Below, in pieces: positions 56,174-64,000 of a stretch of DNA of 64,000 nucleotides; the stretch's first letter is position 1; every line of letters starts with the position of its first letter. This DNA is from Andalucia godoyi. Its lineage: Eukaryota > Discoba > Jakobea > Jakobida > Andaluciidae. Location of the stretch: the NCBI GenBank assembly GCA_009859145.1, contig VRVR01000048.1, positions 177,843 to 241,842 on the forward strand, in the 5' to 3' direction. The position numbers and the translations under genes are program-made. The notes under the pieces are model-generated. The model was not told the DNA's origin. It saw nothing but the letters and a program-made list of their open reading frames with translations, and ran no database searches.

Positions 56174-59166
56174 ATGACAATCTGTTTATTGTCTATCCCT
56201 GTGTGTCTCTTACAAAGAATTTGTTCATTTTCTTTGTCGTGCGAAATAGCAAGTCTTGCATGTTCACACAAAGCAATTCTTCAGCACATTCAGAAGTTTG
56301 CAGAAGACGGGGAATTGAAATGGTTTTATAGGTTTATGGACGATGTGCGTCATTGTGAATTTCGCTCCTATGTTAATCAAAGCTTTCAACGGGATTTAAT
56401 CAAGTGCGGTTGTTTCCGAGACTTTCACATTGCTTCAGTTGGTGCAGTGATTAGTGGCATGTACTTGGAACGTGATCAACTTCCCCTTTCTGTTCATAGA
56501 CCGGAAAATGATAACGATGAGCAAAGGTTTGCTTCTGAAAACAGCGAGTTCGACAGCTTTTTGGCAGACGAATCAGAAGCCGAACCTGCAAATGACGGTT
56601 TCTACGATGCTCAGCACGAAGTTGTCGGAGATAATCGCTTTCGCGTTCAGTTAGACAATGTTCATCATTCTGACAGGGAAGCTTCCTCAATTAGACTTGC
56701 TTCGCCGTTCCCTTTTTTGGACTTCGAAATGACCTTTGATGCCTTGGTAGCTCTCTGCCAATCAAGAAGGACGGCGTTTCCTACAGTCAAAGATGCTTCC
56801 TCGTGTCCTTCCTTGCCTTCTGTTTCTGATTACTTTACTGTGGGAGTATCGCTATCCCGGCAACTCTCTGCAGATTCGACTTTTCTAAGCAATGTGAGTG
56901 TCCAGTTTATTAACGCAGAGCTGGTATCTTGTCCTTTGCATCTGTTACAAACTGAATTCAGCCAATTTATGCACGGATCTCAAGATGTCCGTTTGTCATT
57001 GTTATTGGGCTCAATTAGACGCCATGTCGACTTCATGAGATCATTATTCAAGTATTATGATCCACTTGGAAGGTTGCCAATTATTCGAATTTCTTGGACT
57101 GCCCTTCCTGTGCTCAAAATGATCGCATTATCAGAAACCGTCGAAAAGCAGCACCCGATACTATGGCATGTTTGTGTTCCTTTAGATAACTTCATTTCAT
57201 CTTTGAGCGTTGATGCTACAGAAGAAATGCTGTCCATTTTGGATGCTGTTTATGAACAATGCAAGACAAGTCGATTTGATTTTGAGATAATTGGTGATGC
57301 GAATTCTGAATTCATGTCCGTTGAATTGGAACGAACGAATTTGTGGAGTATTCAGTCACATCCAGCGTTTCGTCGATGGATTTTGTTTTCTGATAATGAT
57401 TTTCCCTCCTCAATCCTTGAACAACATTCCAAAAAGAATGTTTTGCATAGGAGATTAGATTTAGACTGCATTGATAGTCTTCTTGCTGTTGTTTCCGCTG
57501 AAATACGGTTGTTCAAATCCTTGCATTTGACAAAGTTTAATCCCGATTTTCTGAAGACTTTATGTTTGTCATCAATCGCCGAAGACATCACTGAAATATC
57601 CGATTTTCCCGTTTTAGAGACTTTACTGATACGACGACTATCGAACCGTCTTTCTTTGCGTGTCAATGGCTGTCGCCGACTACATGTTGCACATTGTGTC
57701 GAAGGTCTTTTGTGCTTTAGCAAAGTTCCTCGGCCATTCCTAAAACATGCTGGCTTTGTGGATTGTGAAGCCCTTTCTCAGAATTTGCTTGCCACTGTTG
57801 AAACTCTCGCATTGTATTTAGATTCATCAAGCCCAGATGAATTGAGGCTGCACGCGTTTTGCCCTAAGCTTACCTGCTTACGAGTTATCAGTCGAGACTT
57901 TTTGGGCGTCATCTGGGTTTTGCCACATGTTATAGTTATCAATTCTGCGGTTCCATCAGTAGACGTCAGACGCTGTCCGCTTCCTACTTGGAATGTAGAT
58001 CTGCTGTCGACTCGACTGCGTTTCTCAGAGGTGGACAAATCATCTAGGCATGGCGTGCGCGTTCGGTGTCTACAAGACGAATCTCGCTGCATTTCCGTTA
58101 CATTACCTTTCATGCGATCTCCAGAGTTGAGCCATCCTTGTTGCTTTATTTCTGTGGATTGTTCGTTGTTGCCAGATGCCGCAGTTTTGACGATTGAACA
58201 AGGTGACGAGAAACCCATTTCAGATGTAATCCGTCGTCGAATTGCGCTTGGCTGCACTCTTGATCGGTTCATCTTGAGCGTGGCACACTGTCGTCCCCGA
58301 GCGATATGGATTGATGCGGCATGCGATCTAATTGTGAATTCCTCTGTTCTCGAAGTCGTAGAGGCCATTTATTTGTCTAATTCCGATGCTCGCATCATTG
58401 TCGAAGGTCGCGGCGATTTGCTAACTTGTGGTATTTGCCTTGAACTTCCTAATTTGCGGTTTGTTTCTCAGGTGGGGAGATCGAAGCATATGTGTATTCT
58501 GAGCACGGATCAGCAAACGGTTGCGGTGCATTGTTCGCGTCGTTCAACGAAAGTCAACGTACTTGCAAGTAATGGCGATGCGCATTTGCAACAGATTTAT
58601 GAAGCTTACTCCTCCATGGGAATATCATTAGATATGTTGGATGAAGACTCATTGCGGTTAGCATCGCAAGAACATCTCAACAGGTATGTACAGTTACTAT
58701 CGGAACGTCAAGAGAAAAGGAACGACATTGTTTCTTCTACTCCAATATGTGTCTCTGACGTTGCGGCGCATCCGGCTTTCGCTGTCGTTGAAAGAATGCC
58801 GCAAAATGGACACAGTCCATTTTCTGTCGAAATGCCTGCGGAATGGAATGGCACTTTGCGATTTTCTTTTCTTTTGGAACCAAAAGAGGAATTCTTTGAC
58901 AAAGGCGGTGGTCGAGATACTCCGGTCGAGGATGCTGATATCGATGAAGAGACCTTGTCCTGCCCCTCTGATCCTTCAACAAGTGAAGTGGAGGATTTGG
59001 AAAATCCATCATTATGGAAGAAAGACGAAAGATTCAAAAGCGGGGATAGTGATTTTCAGTTCAAGGATAATGATGGTAATGATGATAGTGATGACGATGT
59101 CGATGACGACGGCGATGGCGAAGATGAAAGTGACAACGAAAATAGTGATGATGATGATGATGATAG

Positions 59167-59202
<36 letters not shown>

Positions 59203-59392
59203 CGAAATGAAACATCCGATGCAGAGTTTGCGGCCTTCGAAGCGCCCCCGTTTGATCTCGAATTCCGATGATGAAGATGATGATGAAGAAAACGAGAACG
59301 GAAATAGTGAAGACATCGCGTCTTTCGCCAAACGATTGTCCATCACTGCTTTTTCTCATCCAGCCCTTCTTGACAGAGATGATTCCGACTGA
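56174..59392 (+). CDS. Large protein of unknown function with acidic tail
   Basis: The uninterrupted 1,072-residue ORF is AT-rich compared with genes to its left. The first ~900 residues alternate beta- and helix-like segments, with LRR-like echoes around 470-600 (FPVLETLLIRRLSNRLSLRVNGCRRLHVAHC, CPKLTCLRVIS). The C terminus (about 930-1055) is extremely acidic, dominated by Asp in a GAT/GAC repeat (about 59,060-59,205). A basic SKRPRLIS segment inside the acidic tail looks like a nuclear localisation signal, suggesting a nuclear or nucleolar protein, perhaps a histone or ribosomal-protein chaperone. This is inference; no family was recognised. The ATG at 56174 is the first Met; later Met at the MDDVRHCEF position is an alternative start. 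Confidence 0.7.
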
Positions 59393-59691
59393 AGTTCATT
59401 AAGTCGAACATTATAGATATTACATGATATGGCTCTGATATGCATCTGATGCATGAGGTCTCCTAACTTCTGAATTGGTGATGTCAACTTCTCTTCTGTA
59501 TCATGCTGGATGTGTACAGCTGTGCGATATCATCAAAGATCTCAGTGCATTGCATGTGTTTTCAATCAGATCACGAGAAACTGTGTGCGGGATTAGTTTA
59601 AACGATACAATACAGTTGTTTTACGATTTGCAACACAAAATCTGCACGCGTAAGGGAACGCGTAAATTCCAGACGACGATCTGAAACAGTT

Positions 59692-61404
59692 TCATCCAAA
59701 TAACCCTCCATAAATGCCACTAATAAAAGGAAAGAAGTTTAGCCGTAGCAGCTTCGTAACACTATTTTCGCAAGCCAAACTCTCCAGCAACTTCCATGGA
59801 CGACGAAACAGTCGGAGTTCTCCATTCCACCGACGTGAACCTACATGAATCCGAGAAGGCAGGACATATTGAGGTAGCGGTGATCGTCGAAAATTCAAAT
59901 AAGCAGCCAAGGACATGCTGTCATCCGGAATGACTCCTGGGAAATCAAGACTTTCACTTTCTTCTGCTCGATGACGGAAAAAGGGGATCCAGTCATCCAA
60001 CTCCGGATGACTTTGGATAGCATTTGCATCAATGCGTAGATGCTCAGACCATAGCAAGGAACAAAATTCAACCACGGCGTTCTTGTCATTTACAAGGACG
60101 GCTATCTCGCTGTCACATTGACCTGACATAGACCGAAAATTGATATTGGCGCTTCCGATAATGGCGGATACACCATCGACGACCATCACCTTAGAATGGA
60201 CATACACGGATTCGAACCAACAACCGCCATGATCATATTCAAGTTTTAGAACATAAAAACACTGAACATAGTCCTCGAATGAGAGACGTCCCGAGAAACG
60301 TTCTTGAAACAAAGAACGAAATCGTTTGAAAGTGCTGCATTCAAAAGCGAGAACTCCTTGAAATGACTTTGAATCAATATCACTTTCCATGTGAAGCGGA
60401 AGTACAATAACTACTTTCAAACAATCCTGTCCATGAGAGACAAGATACTCCATTCTGTCCATAATCGAATCTACTATACCATGACTATGACCATAATCGT
60501 CAGCAAAAAACTGATTCTCAATATATATGAATTTGTAAGCGTTTGAAATCGAATGTAAGTAAGCGCGCAGAAGAGAAGTGTCTGCAACTTTTCGTCCAGA
60601 AGCCCATGTTGGAATAGAGTGCACAAAGGACAGACATGTTGCAGGTATCTCTCGCCACGTTGCCGTAAAATGAAGTCCTTCATCAGAGATTGGATGAACG
60701 AATGGCAAATATGGGCGAAGACCTACAAACCGCATAAAATTCAACATCTCCACTAAAACTTGTGAAGATGGCGCTCCAAATACGCCGGCGTGAACATCGT
60801 GCCATGGCATTCTAGGAAAAAGACCAGAAGAAAACCGATGGAACCAAGCATTCCTGATTTCTTTAGTATCCCAGTCAAACGAACGGAGAAGTGCGTGTTC
60901 GTTGTTATCCCATCGTCCAAAAGCCAGATCAAGGCCTCCGACAAACACCAAACTCTCATCTACAATAATAATTTTGCGGTGATGACTTACTAAAGCGTTT
61001 TTTCCTGCTATAAAAGGAATCCGTCCAACAAAAGTTTCAGGAACGAACCTGGCCCAAGTACGAATACCAGAGTTAGGATGCAGACAATAATCAAATCTTT
61101 CGTGGTAGGCTTTGCGCAACCCCTCAAGAAAAGGTGTCAACTTGTCTACGAAAGTGCCAGAAGTGCCTAATGCATCATGCCATAAAACCATTCGGATTTG
61201 GATGCTTCTTGGGGGACTCAAAGCCTCTTGAAGCAGACCAAAAAGAGAATCTCGTGCAGCTCTGTCAAGAATCACTTCAAAATTTAAAGTCCAACCACAT
61301 ATGAAAACGCTATTCTTCGCATTGCGGATGGCATTTGCAATGTCCAAGAAAGCTCCTTCACCGTCTACGTATGCTTTAAAGCGCGCAACTGGATGCTCAT
61401 TCAT
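59692..61404 (-). CDS. Short phospholipase D family protein
   Basis: The 570-residue protein has two HKD motifs: SHHRKIIIVDESLVFVGGLDLAFGRWD (about 140-166) and VHSKVMVVDGVSAIIGSANINFRSM (about 403-427), each with H-x-K-x4-D and the trailing GG/GSxNxN. The domain between them carries the typical IYIENQFF (about 296-303). This is the eukaryotic PLD1/2 and PLD-zeta catalytic core without PX, PH or C2 modules. Such enzymes hydrolyse phosphatidylcholine to phosphatidic acid or act by transphosphatidylation. With no signal peptide or membrane helix, recruitment to membranes would rely on the core itself. The base composition is AT-rich, like the flanking genes. Confidence 0.92.
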   Translation of the reverse strand: MNEHPVARFKAYVDGEGAFLDIANAIRNAKNSVFICGWTLNFEVILDRAARDSLFGLLQEALSPPRSIQIRMVLWHDALGTSGTFVDKLTPFLEGLRKAYHERFDYCLHPNSGIRTWARFVPETFVGRIPFIAGKNALVSHHRKIIIVDESLVFVGGLDLAFGRWDNNEHALLRSFDWDTKEIRNAWFHRFSSGLFPRMPWHDVHAGVFGAPSSQVLVEMLNFMRFVGLRPYLPFVHPISDEGLHFTATWREIPATCLSFVHSIPTWASGRKVADTSLLRAYLHSISNAYKFIYIENQFFADDYGHSHGIVDSIMDRMEYLVSHGQDCLKVVIVLPLHMESDIDSKSFQGVLAFECSTFKRFRSLFQERFSGRLSFEDYVQCFYVLKLEYDHGGCWFESVYVHSKVMVVDGVSAIIGSANINFRSMSGQCDSEIAVLVNDKNAVVEFCSLLWSEHLRIDANAIQSHPELDDWIPFFRHRAEESESLDFPGVIPDDSMSLAAYLNFRRSPLPQYVLPSRIHVGSRRWNGELRLFRRPWKLLESLACENSVTKLLRLNFFPFISGIYGGLFG

Positions 61405-61639
61405 TGTAAAATAACAACAGTTTTGAAATGATGAAGCAGGATGAAGAAAAGCGGGTGAACGAATGAATTCCGGCTTGAAATGGTGGAAAACTTGAAGGTC
61501 GGTACTCGTCCCGAGGTTGAGGCATTCGTTAGCGTAACGAACCGCCCTAAAAATCCCCGGTCGAACAACTCCCAGCTACAAAAAAACCTCACGGATCCTG
61601 CTTCACGTTTGGCAATTTTTTTTCTTTTGTGAATATACG

Positions 61640-62398
61640 ATGATTTCTGTGCAAAAGGAGACGAGAATATCAATGTCGATTGATGATCGTGCAGCCAAGC
61701 GATCCCGCGGACCCTCTGCGGACCCGGATCCGCTGCTAACGTTATTTTTGAAGAAGGATACAAAAGGTATCGATTCTTATCTATCGTCATTGAAACGTGA
61801 GACTGAAGAACGGCGTTATGCGATTGTTGATTATGTGAATGAAAACTTCGCCGCGGATGATACTCACACCAAATCAAGATCCGCGTTGTTTATTTTGCAA
61901 GACTTGAACCACGTGTTTTCAGATCGGAAATCAACTGGTTTATACGAATATCTGATGGAGAGCAGCGAAAGGATAGTTGAGTTAGAAAACTTGCCATTAA
62001 GAGAGTTGGAAAGTCTACGTGACAGAGTCTGTGGAGACGCGAGTGTTAAAGACGATGTCCAAGACCTTCGTATACTGCTCGAAACAGTGATCGATCACAT
62101 TCGCAGTTCGAAGAATTCCAAAACTGTTCCTGTTTCGTCAGAGTCAAAAGGTTCTGAAAGCTTGAAGTCTCGATGTGCCGTGATGCTATCCTCTAAGGGA
62201 AAGTGCGCCAGGGTCCTAATGCAGGTTAAGAACGATATGAAGTTTAGGGAGAGTTTGGCAAGGGACGAAGACTGTTGTAGGTACTTAAGAATGTCTTTGC
62301 AAAGAGTGGAGTCATTGTGGAAAGACGAACTTGCGCAGGAATTGAGATCTCTCATCGCAGTTTCAAGTGTGAGCACTCGGCAGAAGGAAGTGCAGTAG
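61640..62398 (+). CDS. Unrecognised helical protein
   Basis: The 252-residue ORF (252 codons from ATG 61640; ATG 61673, MSIDDRAAKRSRG, is an alternative start) is predicted to be largely helical and charged. It contains LFLKKDTKGIDSYLSSLKRETEERRYAIVDYVNENF and a repeated L-E-x-L spacing near 110-145. A basic AKRSRGP near the start may be a nuclear signal. No domain is recognised. It lies divergently from the PLD gene across a 235-nt spacer and converges with the small ORF at 62,493. The gene is supported by length, a clean ATG and helical texture only. Confidence 0.55.
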   Translation: MISVQKETRISMSIDDRAAKRSRGPSADPDPLLTLFLKKDTKGIDSYLSSLKRETEERRYAIVDYVNENFAADDTHTKSRSALFILQDLNHVFSDRKSTGLYEYLMESSERIVELENLPLRELESLRDRVCGDASVKDDVQDLRILLETVIDHIRSSKNSKTVPVSSESKGSESLKSRCAVMLSSKGKCARVLMQVKNDMKFRESLARDEDCCRYLRMSLQRVESLWKDELAQELRSLIAVSSVSTRQKEVQ

Positions 62399-62492
62399 TA
62401 AGTGAATTTACTTGTGAAGCGATCGAATAATCGGATGCAAAAATCTGTGGACCGTGCGAATCAGTTGATAGTTTAATCATCTCGGCGCCAAT

Positions 62493-62954
62493 TCATCCTT
62501 TATTTGCCGGCTTTCGCAATAAATCAGTTACAATCCTGGATTTTTGAGAGGCGAACATGGAAATATCGCGTTTGAGATCATCATACAAATGCGCAGGCTG
62601 CCGCTGGTTGCTCTTTAGTACTACTGCATGTTCACACAAGCTGCTGCACCGTAAACCAGACCTGCGTCTGTCATCACTCCCATGGCCATCCATCACCCCT
62701 GAGAACTTTTTCATTAGCTTGTCCCTCTCCAGAGGAACATACTCATAAGAGATGTTGCTCGAGCATTTATCACGTGCTGTTTCGAAGATTGCATCCAATC
62801 TCGCGATACCCAGCAGAACTGCATACGTCTCACTACTTTTGTCATGTCGAATCATTCTCGAAGCCAGATCCTCATATTTCGTCGAGCAAGGCCACGTAGT
62901 ATTACCGACCAACATATTGCAGATGTCGGAGAGCCGCTCGTCCGTACACTCCAT
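62493..62954 (-). CDS. Unrecognised 153-residue protein
   Basis: This short ORF begins MECTDERLSDICNMLVG and has a helix-rich, Cys-containing sequence (seven or so Cys, including CSSLCEH). No known motif or targeting signal is seen. Convergent with the previous gene (94 nt). The coding status is uncertain: it is a moderate-length open frame in an AT-richer stretch, and a partner fragment or exon could lie upstream. Confidence 0.4.
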   Translation of the reverse strand: MECTDERLSDICNMLVGNTTWPCSTKYEDLASRMIRHDKSSETYAVLLGIARLDAIFETARDKCSSNISYEYVPLERDKLMKKFSGVMDGHGSDDRRRSGLRCSSLCEHAVVLKSNQRQPAHLYDDLKRDISMFASQKSRIVTDLLRKPANKG

Positions 62955-63752
62955 ACTTCGCCCGGCGCCGCTTTCATACAGAACAGTGTTCTAACAAGGT
63001 GTTCTATCATTAAATACCTTATAAAGACACGCCTTTTTGAGCTTCCTCGTCAGAAATGCTTGGCTCCGTGGTGGGCTGCTGCCAGTCGACGTCGGGAACT
63101 CTTTTTGTGTGCATTAAATATAATATTATAATATGAAGAATCCAGGTTGTTTCATAGTGTTTTTTGAGACCCTCGATAGGGTTTATCGCAGATGTATTAA
63201 TGTTTGCAGTGATAGTACCAGTGTCGATCGTCGACCGCTAGGTCGCTAGACTACGGTCGATTGGCATAAAACATTTTGTCAATCAGCTATTACACTCCAC
63301 CACACTCTTTTCACTCCGTCAACACTAGATGCATTGCAGTTGCATGGCGTGCATCGTCTTTCCATCCCACTGCATAAGTAAACAATAAACACACACGTTC
63401 ATTCATGCTGAATTGATTCATTCACGTACTGCAGCCCATCTAACCACTGTAGTGGACACCCGACGCAGACACACCGACTCCGTGCCGATCGGCACGCAGA
63501 AATCGACCGACTGCTTGGCAGACTGCCATGGTCCAGGGTGCCGGTCGGCACATTCATTTTTCTGGCCCTCCTTCTCCTCTCGCATCTCACTCTCTCCCAA
63601 CGACCATGAAAACCCGCGTCATGCGCTTGTCTTCTTCCACGTCTGCTGGCTTAGCATAAAATCACTTTATTCGCATCTCATTCTCCCTTCCTCTTTTTTA
63701 TTCCCAGAAACCATTAACTCCCATACATTCCAGCCACCCAGTGCCACACACC
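62955..63752. other. 798-nt spacer before the last gene
   Basis: No gene is recognised. The first part is AT-rich (TTAAATATAATATTATAATATG near 63,113). A 7-bp inverted repeat TCGACCG/CGGTCGA (63231-63237 and 63254-63260) can form a small hairpin but does not fit a tRNA. The last 150 nt are pyrimidine-rich (TCATTCTCCCTTCCTC, CACCCAGTGCCACACACC) leading into the ATG at 63753. Confidence 0.5.
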
Positions 63753-64000
63753 ATGCAGGTCCCCGCATCGACCGTGTCCATCGAGGAGATCGACTTCCGC
63801 TGCGATCTCGACTACGTGGCCATCCTCTTCCGCAGCCTGGTGCACATCCGGCCCACGGCCATCACCGTCTTCTCCAACTTCACGCGCCGGGACGTCTACT
63901 GGTTCCGCAAGCGCTTCATGAAGCTGGACGGCATCTCGTTGTCGTCGGCCAACTCGTTTCGCATCCTGTCCGTGGACAGCAGGTACGACGTGTATCTGCT
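63753..64000 (+). CDS. 5' end of an unidentified, GC-rich gene (partial)
   Basis: From the ATG at 63753 the frame is open to the window end (82 complete codons). It begins MQVPASTVSIEEIDFRCDLD and runs on with FRKRFMKLDGIS. The codon use is strongly GC-rich at third positions, unlike the AT-rich genes immediately to the left but similar to highly expressed genes elsewhere. Hydrophobic, charged and aromatic residues alternate as in a globular cytosolic domain; no signal peptide is visible. No family is recognised from this fragment. Confidence 0.7.
   Translation, partial: MQVPASTVSIEEIDFRCDLDYVAILFRSLVHIRPTAITVFSNFTRRDVYWFRKRFMKLDGISLSSANSFRILSVDSRYDVYL

Noticed and set aside
63231-63260. Possible hairpin RNA or tRNA
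   Set aside because: Only a 7-bp inverted repeat; the cloverleaf arms and the GGTTCRA box of a tRNA are absent.

Overview
The window is nuclear DNA from a unicellular eukaryote with a compact, intron-poor genome. It carries cytosolic-type tyrosyl-tRNA synthetase, ribosomal protein SA (uS2), ESCRT-III, EMC and mitochondrial assembly genes, and only two spliceosomal introns could be placed with confidence (GT-AG, 334 and 95 nt). At least three genes belong to motile or assembled flagella: DRC4/GAS8, the dynein assembly factor DNAAF5/HEATR2 and the IFT-dynein light intermediate chain DYNC2LI1. The organism therefore almost certainly builds cilia or flagella. A TmcB-type multi-membrane PAS-adenylyl cyclase, the low intron density and the hAT transposons would suit a free-living protist such as a heterolobosean or another excavate, amoeboflagellate or similar. 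I cannot fix the lineage from sequence alone.

Layout. 1-212 is the tail of an unidentified gene. 439-1182 (-) is a pirin-like dioxygenase. 1.5-6.7 kb holds an intact hAT transposase ORF followed by 2.8 kb with no recognisable gene. 6.95-11.8 kb encodes a striking receptor-like protein: signal peptide, Cys-rich repeats, four cadherin-like beta-sandwich repeats, one transmembrane helix and a cytosolic WD40 propeller. 12-18 kb holds a hotdog thioesterase, an APH-family kinase, a PH-like protein and DRC4. 18.2-19.9 kb is a decayed second hAT element on the minus strand. 20.3-28.9 kb holds an Erv/ALR sulfhydryl oxidase, uS2, an Arg-Asp repeat protein, a small spliced basic protein, a NOA1/YqeH-type GTPase and a MORN protein. 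29.5-41.2 kb holds DNAAF5, DYNC2LI1, EMC7, CHMP6/VPS20, TyrRS, a seven-helix TOM1-like membrane protein, a vWA protein and SDHAF4. 42-54.4 kb holds METTL17/Rsm22, THADA/Trm732 and the giant PAS-cyclase.

From about 54.4 to 63.2 kb the sequence becomes visibly more AT-rich. This part holds a 1,072-residue acidic-tailed protein of unknown function, a short PLD-family phospholipase and two unrecognised small helical proteins. The window closes with the GC-rich start of an unidentified gene at 63,753.

How the genes work together. There is no operon logic, as expected for a eukaryote, but genes sit in tight convergent and divergent pairs. Convergent stop codons are 91-299 nt apart, and divergent starts share 235-582 nt spacers full of microsatellites. 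Functional themes recur: flagellum assembly (DRC4, DNAAF5, DYNC2LI1, perhaps the MORN protein), mitochondrial biogenesis (SDHAF4, METTL17, NOA1-like), ER and endosome (EMC7, CHMP6, Erv), and signalling at membranes (WD40 receptor, cyclase, TOM1-like protein, PLD). Start codons were chosen as the first in-frame ATG that leaves the family's usual N terminus; several longer open frames begin with GTG or TTG and were trimmed.
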